A stretch of 20,256 nucleotides of DNA from a virus, in IMG/VR virus record IMGVR_UViG_3300048105_000052, positions 1 through 20,256 of that record. One strand, given 5' to 3'. The notes under the pieces were generated by a model. It saw only the letters and a program-made list of their open reading frames with translations, was not told where the DNA came from and did not search any database. Shown here one piece after another: positions 1 to 7,338 of the stretch. The translations under genes and the position numbers were made by a program. Every line of letters starts with the position of its first letter. Position 1 is the stretch's first letter.

Positions 1-1
1 A

Positions 2-346
2 TCTGAAGAAGGACAAATCAAAGGCGTGGCTCAAGGCAACTACGATGAGATGGCAACTTGGGCGAACGAGAATTTACCACAAGAAGAAATCGATGCTTTT
101 GATGAGGCGGTCACGGGTGGTACAATTTCGCAAGCTAAGTTAGCAGTCCAAGGACTTTATGCTCGTTACCAGAATGAAGTAGGTGCGAAGCCTAAACTCA
201 CACAGGGAGCAGTCAATGGTGCATCTACTATGCCTTTTCGTTCTATGCAAGAGCTTGCACGTGCTCAATCTGATCCGCGGTATAAGAGTGGCGATAAAGC
301 GTACCACGAAGAGATTGACAGACGTTTGCAAGTAAGTAGTATTTAG
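2..346 (+). CDS. Capsid assembly scaffold protein, C-terminal part (T7 gp9-like)
   Basis: The reading frame is open from the first bases of the window and ends with TAG at 344-346, so this is the last 114 residues of a gene that begins upstream. An in-frame GTG at 26 is internal and not a likely true start. The sequence is acidic and helical in its first half (NENLPQEEIDAFDEAV). It ends with FRSMQELARAQSDPRYKSGD followed by AYHEEIDRRLQ, the C-terminal signature of T7-family scaffolds, the region thought to contact the capsid shell. In the family this protein guides major capsid protein assembly into the procapsid and is then lost. Its place just before the capsid gene agrees, although two membrane-protein genes are interposed here. 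The hairpin at 373-415 follows directly. Confidence 0.85.
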   Translation, partial: SEEGQIKGVAQGNYDEMATWANENLPQEEIDAFDEAVTGGTISQAKLAVQGLYARYQNEVGAKPKLTQGAVNGASTMPFRSMQELARAQSDPRYKSGDKAYHEEIDRRLQVSSI

Positions 347-372
347 TTGTTCATTCATATATAGGTAGAGTT

Positions 373-415
373 CCCCTAGTGTTGGTTTATTGGTTTGCTG
401 ACACTAGGGGTTTTT
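373..415 (+). terminator. Rho-independent terminator after scaffold gene
   Basis: A perfect 10-bp stem, CCCCTAGTGT (373-382) with ACACTAGGGG (401-410), encloses an 18-base loop and is followed by five T (411-415). It lies 27 bases after the scaffold stop. The 3' arm ends in AGGGG at 406-410, nine bases before the ATG at 420, so the same bases could serve as the ribosome binding site of the next gene in read-through transcripts. Confidence 0.88.
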
Positions 416-419
416 CGTT

Positions 420-782
420 ATGTTTAAGAACATGGCAACAGAATTAGGAGATAACGTACAGGTAAAAGCCAACCTTGCGTTCATGGCTAAAGTGATAGCT
501 ATAGTCGGAACGTGTGTGTGGGGATACTCTGTGGTGTGGAATAAGCTGATGGTACTGGATAGTAGCTTAGACCGTGTACAGCATGAGGGTACGTTATTGG
601 GAGACTTGTCAGCCCGGATGATGCACCTTGAGAAGTTTGCAGAACAATCTAAAGCAGACCTCGATCATCTGTTAGAAATGCAAGACCAACCTATAACATC
701 TGACTATCAACAGTTTGAGCGGTTGCGGTATCTTGAAAAAGAATTAGACAGATTGCGTATCAAAATGGATGATTATGATTAA
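420..782 (+). CDS. Single-TM coiled-coil membrane protein (possible i-spanin)
   Basis: The product has 120 residues: about 20 N-terminal residues, one hydrophobic segment (about 22-43, AFMAKVIAIVGTCVWGYSVV), then a mostly charged helical tail to the end with LEKFAEQ, LDHLLEM and LRYLEKELDRLRIKM repeats typical of a coiled coil. I do not recognise a named family. The architecture (N-terminal membrane anchor and a roughly 75-residue coiled coil) is that of inner-membrane spanins, which join the inner and outer membranes in the last step of lysis. It is also seen in other phage membrane proteins, so this role is inference. ATG 420 was chosen because AGGGG lies nine bases upstream; ATG 432 is an alternative without a good site. 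T7 has no gene at this place between scaffold and capsid. Confidence 0.7.
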   Translation: MFKNMATELGDNVQVKANLAFMAKVIAIVGTCVWGYSVVWNKLMVLDSSLDRVQHEGTLLGDLSARMMHLEKFAEQSKADLDHLLEMQDQPITSDYQQFERLRYLEKELDRLRIKMDDYD

Positions 783-799
783 CAAAGGACAGTGAAAAG

Positions 800-1267
800 A
801 TGGGTGAGTTACTTATGTTATTTATCACGGGCGGTGGTAGCACTGCTATGGGGGCGATTCTTAAAGGCGTTTTTGGATATGTCTTTGAAGCCAAAGCACA
901 AAAGCATGATCTTGAAATGGCGAGAGAGGCTCGTGCGAATGATAATTTCCTTAGACTACAAACTGAAATCTCTAAAGGAGGTAATGGCGAATTTGTTTCT
1001 TTTACTCGTCGTTGTCTTGCTATTATCGGGGTGTCTACACTCTGTACTTGTATCATCCTCTGTACCCTCTATCCCCAAGCAGAAATCGTCACCTTTACAA
1101 ATGCAGACGGAGAAGGTGTCAACGAGTTCTTGTTCGGACTCATCAGTTTCCAAGCCAACCAAACACCAATCACCATCTCTTCTGGACACATCAGCCTTAT
1201 GGGATGTACGGTAATATTGCCTTGTATCCTTGGTTTTTACTTTGGTCCGAGTGGTCGAAGGGGTTGA
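800..1267 (+). CDS. Three-TM membrane protein, holin-like
   Basis: The product has 155 residues. A weakly hydrophobic glycine-rich N-terminal segment (about 4-29) is followed by a charged helical linker (31-66, EAKAQKHDLEMAREARAND), then TM 2 (about 71-91, CLAIIGVSTLCTCIILCTL), a polar loop, and TM 3 (about 131-149). The pattern resembles phage and gene-transfer-agent three-TM holins, in which a charged helix separates the first and second membrane segments, but no residue proves this. The start at 800 is supported by AAAGGA at 784-789. It follows the single-TM gene by 17 bases. The pair may form a lysis unit moved next to the capsid gene, or a membrane-associated virion component. The coding sequence also contains an overlapping lipoprotein-like frame at 984-1214. 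Confidence 0.62.
   Translation: MGELLMLFITGGGSTAMGAILKGVFGYVFEAKAQKHDLEMAREARANDNFLRLQTEISKGGNGEFVSFTRRCLAIIGVSTLCTCIILCTLYPQAEIVTFTNADGEGVNEFLFGLISFQANQTPITISSGHISLMGCTVILPCILGFYFGPSGRRG
984..1214 (+). CDS. Nested lipoprotein-like frame, candidate o-spanin (uncertain)
   Basis: This frame lies entirely within the 800-1267 gene, in another frame. From ATG 984 it would give 76 residues. It begins MANLFLLLVVVLLLSGC, a textbook lipoprotein signal with an L-S-G-C lipobox and cysteine at residue 17. The remainder is polar and Ser/Thr/Lys-rich with a few prolines. AAAGGAGGT lies just upstream (974-982), but only two bases separate AGGAGG from ATG, which is shorter than usual. Outer-membrane spanin genes are commonly nested out of frame in another lysis gene, which is why this is listed. 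The hydrophobic stretch may instead be a by-product of TM 2 being read in another frame. The role is inference. Confidence 0.3.
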   Translation: MANLFLLLVVVLLLSGCLHSVLVSSSVPSIPKQKSSPLQMQTEKVSTSSCSDSSVSKPTKHQSPSLLDTSALWDVR

Positions 1268-1292
1268 CAGTCAAGCATTTTTCCGCTTTACT
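1264..1292 (+). promoter_or_regulatory. Possible sigma70-type promoter upstream of the capsid gene
   Basis: TTGACA at 1264-1269 overlaps the TGA stop of the preceding gene. A 17-base spacer leads to TTTACT (1287-1292), four of six matches to the -10 consensus. It would give a leader of about 135 bases before the capsid ATG. No T7-type phage promoter consensus is visible. This rests on base matches alone. Confidence 0.28.
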
Positions 1293-1434
1293 AATAAATA
1301 AATTTAATCGACAACTAGCAACAACTAGTCCCTCGACCCGCTGCGGCGGACAATCCTGTGAAGACGAAAGAAGTGAAAGTCAAACGGTAATCATAATCAC
1401 ACATTCACACAATTAACATAGGAGATCATATATT
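1268..1434 (+). other. 167-base leader upstream of major capsid gene
   Basis: This is the longest non-coding gap in the window. It begins A+T-rich (1281-1310), has an ACAACTAG repeat (CGACAACTAG then CAACAACTAG, 1309-1328), and then an imperfect hairpin: GTCC 1328-1331 with GGAC 1348-1351, and inner CCG 1338-1340 with CGG 1344-1346. A purine-rich run follows (1360-1380). It ends with the capsid ribosome binding site, AGGAG at 1420-1424, ten bases before ATG, and the A+T-rich ATATATT just before the start. I compared it by eye with hammerhead and group I core motifs and did not find them. It may hold a promoter and a structured 5' leader. Confidence 0.55.
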
Positions 1435-2496
1435 ATGGCAAATGGAGATACATCCCCAAGTCGTGTAGGTCAGGTCAATTCGGCTGGCAATACTGATGCC
1501 TTGTTTCTTAAAAAGTTCAGCGGAGAAATTCTGCAGACCTTTGAAGAGAGCAACGTATTTAAGCCTCTACACACAATCAGAACTATCGAAAGTGGTAAGT
1601 CTGCACAGTTCCCAGTAACTGGCATCGCTTCCGCTTCGTACCACACTCCCGGCGAAAACATTGCCGACGGTGACAACAGCTACCTCAGCGACATCAAGAA
1701 AGCTGAACAAATCATCAACATCGATAAGATGCTTGTTGCTTCTACTTTCTTGGCTAACATCGACGACGTAAAGAATCACTACGACATCCGCAGCGTTTAC
1801 GCTAACGAGTTGGGTAAAGCTCTTGCCGTCCGTTTCGATACTGCTCTTGCTAAAGTATTCTTGGCTGCTGCTCGTGCTTCGGCTGTTGTAACTGGCGGTA
1901 AAGTTGGAGGCATCCTTGATGTTTCTGCTAACGCAATGGGAACAGGTGCTGACTCAGCTGATGACGCTGACAACACCGATCCTACAGGTGCAGAATTAAC
2001 TGCTGCTTTGTTCACTGCTGCTCAGAAGCTTGACGAAAATGACGTTCCTAGTGACGGTCGTTTTGCTGTCATTCGTCCTCAAGAGTACTACAAGTTAATC
2101 ACTGGCGGTGCCGGTGCATTGGCTATCTCTACTTCTGCTGTCAATAAAGACGTCGGAGGTTTAGGAAGTATTGCTTCTGGATCAATTCCACAAGTTGCAG
2201 GTATTACTATCTACAAGTCCAACCACATTCCATCCACTGATCTCAGTGCAGATGCTACTGGAGACGGTTCATCTAACAATGATGTATTCGGAGTTAATGG
2301 AGAAGGATACAACGGAAACTTCACTAATACTCTTGGTATTGTTGGACACTCCGCTGCTGTTGGTACTGTAAAACTTCTCGACTTGGCTACTGAGTCTGAA
2401 TATCAGATTGAGCGTCAAGGAACGTTGTTCGTTGCAAAATACGCTATGGGTCACGGAGTTCTCCGTCCTGAGTGTTGCATCGAGTTACAGAAGTAA
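1435..2496 (+). CDS. Major capsid protein (T7 gp10A-like)
   Basis: The product has 353 residues, close to T7 gp10A (about 345). It forms the HK97-fold icosahedral shell. Recognisable parts are an N-terminal region with FLKKFSGEILQTFEESNVF (about 24-42), the IESGKSAQFP block, the NIDKMLVASTFLANIDD block (about 95-111), the LAVRFDTALAKVFLAAARAS helix, and the C-terminal YAMGHGVLRPE segment, all in family order. AGGAG at 1420-1424 supports ATG 1435. Codon choice differs strongly from the neighbours: Ile is always ATC or ATT and never ATA, and AAC, GAC, TAC and TTC are frequent, as expected for the most abundant virion protein. T7 makes a minor frameshifted form (10B). Here a terminator begins 11 bases after the stop, leaving no room for such an extension. 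Confidence 0.95.
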   Translation: MANGDTSPSRVGQVNSAGNTDALFLKKFSGEILQTFEESNVFKPLHTIRTIESGKSAQFPVTGIASASYHTPGENIADGDNSYLSDIKKAEQIINIDKMLVASTFLANIDDVKNHYDIRSVYANELGKALAVRFDTALAKVFLAAARASAVVTGGKVGGILDVSANAMGTGADSADDADNTDPTGAELTAALFTAAQKLDENDVPSDGRFAVIRPQEYYKLITGGAGALAISTSAVNKDVGGLGSIASGSIPQVAGITIYKSNHIPSTDLSADATGDGSSNNDVFGVNGEGYNGNFTNTLGIVGHSAAVGTVKLLDLATESEYQIERQGTLFVAKYAMGHGVLRPECCIELQK

Positions 2497-2506
2497 CATT
2501 GTTTCT

Positions 2507-2571
2507 CTCGGTGTTGGGGAGGTCTGGATTCGTTCCGCTCCCCTCCACTGAGTATTTTTATATATATTTAT
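2507..2571 (+). terminator. Strong terminator after capsid gene (T7 T-phi counterpart)
   Basis: A 15-position stem pairs CTCGGTGTTGGGGAG (2507-2521) with CTCCCCTCCACTGAG (2538-2552). All positions pair, with one G-T wobble, except a two-base internal mismatch. The loop is 16 bases and a T-rich tract (TATTTTTATATATATTTAT) follows. Its place just after the capsid gene matches T-phi of T7, which lowers transcription into the less abundant tail genes. Confidence 0.9.
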
Positions 2572-2584
2572 CATTACATAAGCT

Positions 2585-3163
2585 ATGGCACTGACGACGA
2601 AACTGGAAGCTATCAACACGATGATTAGTGTCATCGGAGAATCACCCGTCAATACGATCACAGGTACAAGTTTACCGATCACAGCTATACAAGCCATATC
2701 TACATTAAATGAAACAAGCAGAGCCGTACAGTCGGAGGGTTGGCACTGCAATACAGAATATGATTTTGAACTTACTCCTGATAGCAATACCAGTAAGATC
2801 ACACTCCCCGACAACACTTTGAAGTTTGACCTCGATCCTTTGTTATATACAGACACAGACCCTGTGCAACGTGGATTAAAACTTTACGATAGAAAGAACC
2901 ATACTGAGGTGTGGGCAAAGAGCGTAAAGGGAATCATAACTTTTGAATTGGAATTTGAAGACTTACCAGAACAAATCAGACATTATGTCACGGTAAAGTC
3001 AGCCAGGATTTTCGCTAATCGATTCATCGGTAATCGTGAGATTGAAGGATTTACTTTGAGAGAGGAAGTAGAAGCGAAAGCCCGTGCTATTGATAGCGAC
3101 TCAGAGAACGCTGATCGTACTATCTTTGATGACTACAGCGTACTTAGAGTTTTAGATAGATAG
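2585..3163 (+). CDS. Tail tubular protein A (T7 gp11-like gatekeeper)
   Basis: The product has 192 residues, against 196 in T7 gp11. It forms the dodecameric ring between portal and nozzle that retains DNA. Family features are the N-terminal helix ending AINTMISVIGESPV (8-21), the LNETSRAVQSEGWHCNTEYD block (about 41-60), the LPDNTLKFD strand, the LYDRKNHTEVW block and the ITFELEFEDLPEQIRHYVTV block, then a long C-terminal helix with NRFIGNREIEGFT. ATG 2585 lacks a clear ribosome binding site (the upstream sequence is A+T-rich), but it fits the family start. The tail tube B gene follows after five bases. Confidence 0.92.
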   Translation: MALTTKLEAINTMISVIGESPVNTITGTSLPITAIQAISTLNETSRAVQSEGWHCNTEYDFELTPDSNTSKITLPDNTLKFDLDPLLYTDTDPVQRGLKLYDRKNHTEVWAKSVKGIITFELEFEDLPEQIRHYVTVKSARIFANRFIGNREIEGFTLREEVEAKARAIDSDSENADRTIFDDYSVLRVLDR

Positions 3164-3168
3164 TAGAT

Positions 3169-6100
3169 ATGCCTCTGTTAGTAACAAGCGTACCGAACCT
3201 CGCACAAGGGGTATCACAACAACCTGACAATCTTCGTTATCCCGGACAGTGTGACGAACAAATAAATGCTTGGTCAACTGTTGTGGAAGGCTTAGTAAAG
3301 CGTCCGAACACAAGATGGGTAAATGAGTTTAATAGCAGTGCAGTCAGTGATAGCGATAAGTTATTCACACACTTCGTAAAGAGGGATGAGCAAAACAAGT
3401 ACTGTGTGCAGGTATCGTTGGGTGGAGTAGGTGTTATTGATTTAGATACAGGTAGTAATATAACAGTAGAGACTACATCTATTGCACAGAGTTATCTCAG
3501 CTTGGGCGGATCAGCCAGTACGGCAGTAACAAACCCACTGAAAGACCTACGAGCTTTAACAGTAGCTGACTATACATTCCTAGTTAATAAGAACATGGTG
3601 GTCGAGAAGAACGCTAACAAGTTAAGTGCTGTTCCTGATAAGGAAGCGTTAATAAGTGTAAAGTTAGGAGACTACGAGAAAGCTTACAGTGTATATATAA
3701 ATGATAAATTAGTGCCTTTAGCCTCTACTATTTCCACTAATCCGCATTCATATACACACCACAGTCACCAACCAGCTACATATATTAGTGGACCTAGTTC
3801 TGGAACAGGTGCTGGTAAATATGCTGATACAGAATACATAGCAAAAGACTTATACGAATGTATAACGGAAGAGTTCGGCACTACTGCAAACACAACAGGT
3901 ATATCTGCTGTTAATATTACAGCTAGTACAGGCACAGGTTGGTTTCAAAATTTACAAACAAGTTCTGCGTTGTTGGGTATAGACTTTAATGATTATTTAT
4001 TAAGTAAACCAAAGAAAGTAGAATTTAAAGTAAGCCAAACTGTAGGGGGAGTCGTGAATGAATCTGCTTACGGCACTGCTGACTTCGATGATAACGGTGT
4101 CATTACTAGTGCTCAAATAGTGAATAATGGAACCAATTATAATACCGATCAAGTCACTTATCCTATTACTGTTACTTTTTATAGTGCGGTTATATGGTTT
4201 CACAGTGGGTGGAGGACTTTAGATAATTTTGTTATTATCAACGAAGTTTACAGCACGCCTCCAACACAACCTACATACACGGTATCTACACAAACATTTG
4301 ACCCTTTTACAGTTGAGCGTGAAGGTTCTGTTATAAAAGTAAGACCGGGAGATAGAGAATTTCGTATACGAGTCGAAGACGGTCTAGCTAATCAAGGACT
4401 CGGTCTAGCATATAAAGAGGTAGATAGTATTGTTGATCTTCCAAAGAGTTGTTTTAATAACTTCACGATAAAAATAAAGGGAGACGCTGACATAGACCAA
4501 GACGATTACTACGTAAGGTTTAAAGTAAAGGACGGTTCTAACTTCGGAGAAGGATCGTGGATAGAAACTGTAGGGTGGAAGAAGGATGAGAGTGAGACAG
4601 AGGTATTACAGTCTATCGAAACTAATCTTGAATACAGGACGATGCCCCTCACTCTTGTTAGACTAGCCAATGGAAACTTCAAGCTACAATCACCAGAGGA
4701 AGATCAGTTTGATACAGTAGAAGCCCCGAATGAAGTAGGATGGCGTAGCAGACAAGCGGGTGACGACTTCACTAATCCCTTTCCATCTTTTGTAGGCAGT
4801 ACAATCAACGATGTATTTTTCTTTAAGAACCGTTTAGGATTCCTTACGGACACTGCTGTTATATTTAGTGAAGCAGATGAATACTTTAACTTCTTCCGTA
4901 CAACCACACAACAACTACTAGACAGTGCACCGATAGATGTAGGACTCAGCCATACAAAGGTAGCTGTTCTTCAACACGCATTGCCGTTCCAAGAGAAGTT
5001 GATGTTATTCAGTAAGCAATCACAGTTTGTACTTAGAGGAGCAGACATATTAAGTCCTAAGACGGTAGCCATATCTCCTGTTACTGAGTACGATATAACA
5101 GATGGTATTGCTCCATTAGCTCTAGGTAGTTATATATACTTCCCATTTAATAGAGGCCAATATGAAGGAGTGTTTGAATACTTTGTAGATAACAACACGG
5201 AAGTATTTGAAGCTGAAGAGATAACATCACAAGTACCTAAGTACATACCATCTGATATACGAGCTATGGCGGGATCAGCTTCTGAGTCTATGGTGGTGTT
5301 GCAAAATGCTACAGACTTAAAGACGTTGTATGTATATAAATATTTCTGGAGTGGTAAGGAAAAGATACAGAGTGCTTGGCAGAAGTGGACATTTGACGAT
5401 AACATTACAGGGTTCGACTTTATAGACAGTACTTTATACTTGATACTTAATGGTCAGCAGTTGGTAGAGATGCCAGTTGAGAACGCTCTGACAGATACAG
5501 GATTAGACTATACATTGTTATTAGATAACAGAGTGGACGGTACAGTACCGGGTGTCTTCTACAACTCACAAACTAATAAGACCTCCATAACTGGTATACC
5601 ATTCAGTACGACTACAGAGAATACTACTGTATTTACTAAGGGTGGATCAGAACGTGTAGCCACTGCATTAACTAGTAGCTCTGTTGAGATCGATGGTTTC
5701 TTAGCTAGTTATGTTACACACAGTAATACAATCTATAAATGTGTAGAGACCCATACATCTTCAGCTTCTGATACACCTGGAATAAGTGCGAAGTGGTCAG
5801 CATCTACTGACGTTCCTTCCGCTCCCGCTTGGTCTGACGGTGGTGTGTTGTACAATAAGGATGACTACTTTGTAGTGGGTAAGCCGTACAATATGTTGTA
5901 CAGGTTCTCTAACCAGGCACTCAAACAACCTACGGAAAGAGGAGGAAAGTCAGCTTCTGATTATACCTTCCAAAACATTCGTAACGGAAGTATTGAATAT
6001 GCAGATAGCGGACACTTTACCGTAGAAGTAACTCCTAGATTCAGAGATACATACAGCTATGTATACAATCCTACTTTGTTATCTTCTATATCTACTCTTG

Positions 6101-6261
6101 ATCGGTTTACCCCGGAGAGTGGACACTTTAGATTTGGTGTACAATGCAGACCAGAAGAAGCGACTATTGAAGTTAAGAGTAGTTCAGCCTTGCCAGTTAA
6201 GTTATTAGCGGCAGAGTTTGAATCAATGGTAGCGTCAAGGAGTAGAAGATATGGAGCTTAG
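3169..6261 (+). CDS. Tail tubular protein B (T7 gp12-like nozzle), enlarged
   Basis: The product has 1030 residues, against 794 in T7 gp12. It forms the hexameric tail nozzle that closes the tail and anchors fibres. The N-terminus (NLAQGVSQQPDNLRYPGQ, then NAWSTVVEGLVKRPNT) and the central NPFPSFVGSTINDVFFFKNR and LGFLTDTAVIFSEADEYFNF blocks are family hallmarks, as is the C-terminal FTVEVTPRFRDTYSY region. Two parts look added. One is about residues 238-375, including a strand repeat of the GVITSAQIVNNGTNYN type seen in phage beta-sandwich domains. The other is residues 843-880, with IYKCVETHT...KWS, like carbohydrate-binding modules of the CBM5/12 kind. Those domain assignments are from resemblance only. 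The last 11 bases overlap the next gene. Confidence 0.93.
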   Translation: MPLLVTSVPNLAQGVSQQPDNLRYPGQCDEQINAWSTVVEGLVKRPNTRWVNEFNSSAVSDSDKLFTHFVKRDEQNKYCVQVSLGGVGVIDLDTGSNITVETTSIAQSYLSLGGSASTAVTNPLKDLRALTVADYTFLVNKNMVVEKNANKLSAVPDKEALISVKLGDYEKAYSVYINDKLVPLASTISTNPHSYTHHSHQPATYISGPSSGTGAGKYADTEYIAKDLYECITEEFGTTANTTGISAVNITASTGTGWFQNLQTSSALLGIDFNDYLLSKPKKVEFKVSQTVGGVVNESAYGTADFDDNGVITSAQIVNNGTNYNTDQVTYPITVTFYSAVIWFHSGWRTLDNFVIINEVYSTPPTQPTYTVSTQTFDPFTVEREGSVIKVRPGDREFRIRVEDGLANQGLGLAYKEVDSIVDLPKSCFNNFTIKIKGDADIDQDDYYVRFKVKDGSNFGEGSWIETVGWKKDESETEVLQSIETNLEYRTMPLTLVRLANGNFKLQSPEEDQFDTVEAPNEVGWRSRQAGDDFTNPFPSFVGSTINDVFFFKNRLGFLTDTAVIFSEADEYFNFFRTTTQQLLDSAPIDVGLSHTKVAVLQHALPFQEKLMLFSKQSQFVLRGADILSPKTVAISPVTEYDITDGIAPLALGSYIYFPFNRGQYEGVFEYFVDNNTEVFEAEEITSQVPKYIPSDIRAMAGSASESMVVLQNATDLKTLYVYKYFWSGKEKIQSAWQKWTFDDNITGFDFIDSTLYLILNGQQLVEMPVENALTDTGLDYTLLLDNRVDGTVPGVFYNSQTNKTSITGIPFSTTTENTTVFTKGGSERVATALTSSSVEIDGFLASYVTHSNTIYKCVETHTSSASDTPGISAKWSASTDVPSAPAWSDGGVLYNKDDYFVVGKPYNMLYRFSNQALKQPTERGGKSASDYTFQNIRNGSIEYADSGHFTVEVTPRFRDTYSYVYNPTLLSSISTLDRFTPESGHFRFGVQCRPEEATIEVKSSSALPVKLLAAEFESMVASRSRRYGA

Positions 6262-6697
6262 GATAGAAGATGCACAACCTGATATTGATGCTGTTGATCT
6301 GTACGAAGACTTACGGGAGGAAGATATGTTAGAGATACTCGGACTTAGTACTCACCCGAAAGATGCTGTTATTATGTCTTACGCTACATCAAGCAAATGC
6401 TACAGTGTAAAGGATGAGTATAACAATCTATACTGTTCTTTTGGAGTGGCCCATATAAACGGTACGAATATCGGAAGTGCTTGGTTATTAGGTACTCGAC
6501 GATTACCAAAGATTAAAAAGTTCTTTATGAAGCACTCAAAGGAGCGGATGATGGGACTGTTAGATGGTTTTGATTACCTCACTAACTTTGTTATGAAGAG
6601 TAACACGTTGAGTTATAGGTGGTTGAAGTGGTTAGGTGCTGAGTTTAACGATTGTCACTTGGACGGCTATATGTCATTTATATTAGAAAGGAAGTAA
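6251..6697 (+). CDS. Internal virion protein A (T7 gp13-like)
   Basis: The product has 148 residues, against 138 in T7 gp13. Similarity to gp13 lies mainly in the C-terminal half, where FDYLTNFVMKSNTLSYRWLK then WLGAEF resembles WNYVWVGNTSHIRFLKTIGAVF in T7. The pattern of a strand, then N, then a helix with W/FLK.xGA is that of the GNAT acetyltransferase fold, which this family appears to have borrowed. I see no acetyl-CoA P-loop, so activity is doubtful. In T7, gp13 is needed for infectivity and is associated with assembly of the internal core or tail. The start codon overlaps the end of the tail tube B gene by 11 bases, which suggests coupled translation. Confidence 0.8.
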   Translation: MELRIEDAQPDIDAVDLYEDLREEDMLEILGLSTHPKDAVIMSYATSSKCYSVKDEYNNLYCSFGVAHINGTNIGSAWLLGTRRLPKIKKFFMKHSKERMMGLLDGFDYLTNFVMKSNTLSYRWLKWLGAEFNDCHLDGYMSFILERK

Positions 6698-6701
6698 TTA
6701 T

Positions 6702-7337
6702 ATGTGTTTTCCAGCAATAGGTGCGGCAATGTTAGGTTTCGGTTCAGCTGGTGCAGCGACTGCTGCTACTGGTGTCACCGCTACGGGTTTAGGCATAATG
6801 GCGGGTACAACAGCTTTAGGAGTTGCTACTCCGATAGTCAGTGCAGTTGGTCAGCGTAAGCAAGCAAAACAGCAGATAGAGTTTCAAAAACAATCTCAAC
6901 AAGCTGCTATCAAAAAACAACAGTTTCAAGCAACAGCTGCTAACTTAGAATTTCAACAAAAAAGAGAAGCACTAGCACAACAAAAAGAGCAGATAGCTAA
7001 AACTTTTAGAAGGGCTGAATCTACAGAAAGAGCTAAAGGTGCTGTGGCTCAATCGGTTGCTATAAGCAATGAACTTAAAAGACAGCTTGGAACGCAATAC
7101 AATAGACTAGGCGAGCAGCAAGGATTGTATGAATTACAACACAGTTTAGGAGTTCAACAAATGGGGTTAGCAGGTGAGCAAGAGTTGTTATCACTCAGTC
7201 AACCAGTACAAACACAAAGCCCATTAGTTACTACATTGAGTGCGTTAAGCGGTGGGTTGCAGGGTATGGATACTGGTATGAGGTTTGCACAATATACTAG
7301 ACCTAGGCAAAACGTATCAATAAAAACAACAGAATAA
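6702..7337 (+). CDS. Internal virion protein B (T7 gp14-like)
   Basis: The product has 211 residues (T7 gp14: 196). In T7, gp14 leaves the virion first and forms a pore in the outer membrane as part of the DNA ejection machine. As in gp14, the chain begins MC, then has an Ala/Gly-rich hydrophobic region (about 5-50), followed by a long Gln/Ala/Lys-rich helix (about 50-150, KQAKQQIEFQKQSQQAAIKK) and a less ordered C-terminus. AAAGGAAG at 6687-6694 supports the ATG at 6702, four bases after the upstream stop. Identification rests on composition, length and gene order, because this family diverges quickly. Confidence 0.82.
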   Translation: MCFPAIGAAMLGFGSAGAATAATGVTATGLGIMAGTTALGVATPIVSAVGQRKQAKQQIEFQKQSQQAAIKKQQFQATAANLEFQQKREALAQQKEQIAKTFRRAESTERAKGAVAQSVAISNELKRQLGTQYNRLGEQQGLYELQHSLGVQQMGLAGEQELLSLSQPVQTQSPLVTTLSALSGGLQGMDTGMRFAQYTRPRQNVSIKTTE

Positions 7338-7338
7338 T

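Noticed and set aside
314-345. TTGACAG at 315 as a promoter before the 420 gene
   Set aside because: It encodes conserved scaffold residues (EIDRR), there is no acceptable -10 at normal spacing, and a terminator follows downstream.
792-1214. The longer form of the nested frame, starting at GTG 792
   Set aside because: The stretch before 984 is an unremarkable shadow of the 800-1267 gene. Only the lipobox part from ATG 984 is of interest.
1320-1400. Hammerhead ribozyme or group I intron end in the capsid leader (CTGTGAAGACGAAA looked suggestive)
   Set aside because: The CUGANGA core is missing, stems II and III cannot be formed around it, and the gap is too short for a group I core.
1012-1416. 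A 134-residue open frame overlapping the holin-like gene and the capsid leader
   Set aside because: Its translation is rich in Tyr, His, Pro and Arg with no family resemblance, and it lacks a good ribosome binding site. It reads as a shadow of the 800-1267 gene running into non-coding sequence.
2480-2560. A frameshifted minor capsid form like T7 10B
   Set aside because: The capsid stop is followed after 10 bases by the terminator stem, and I see no slippery site or continuing frame of useful length.
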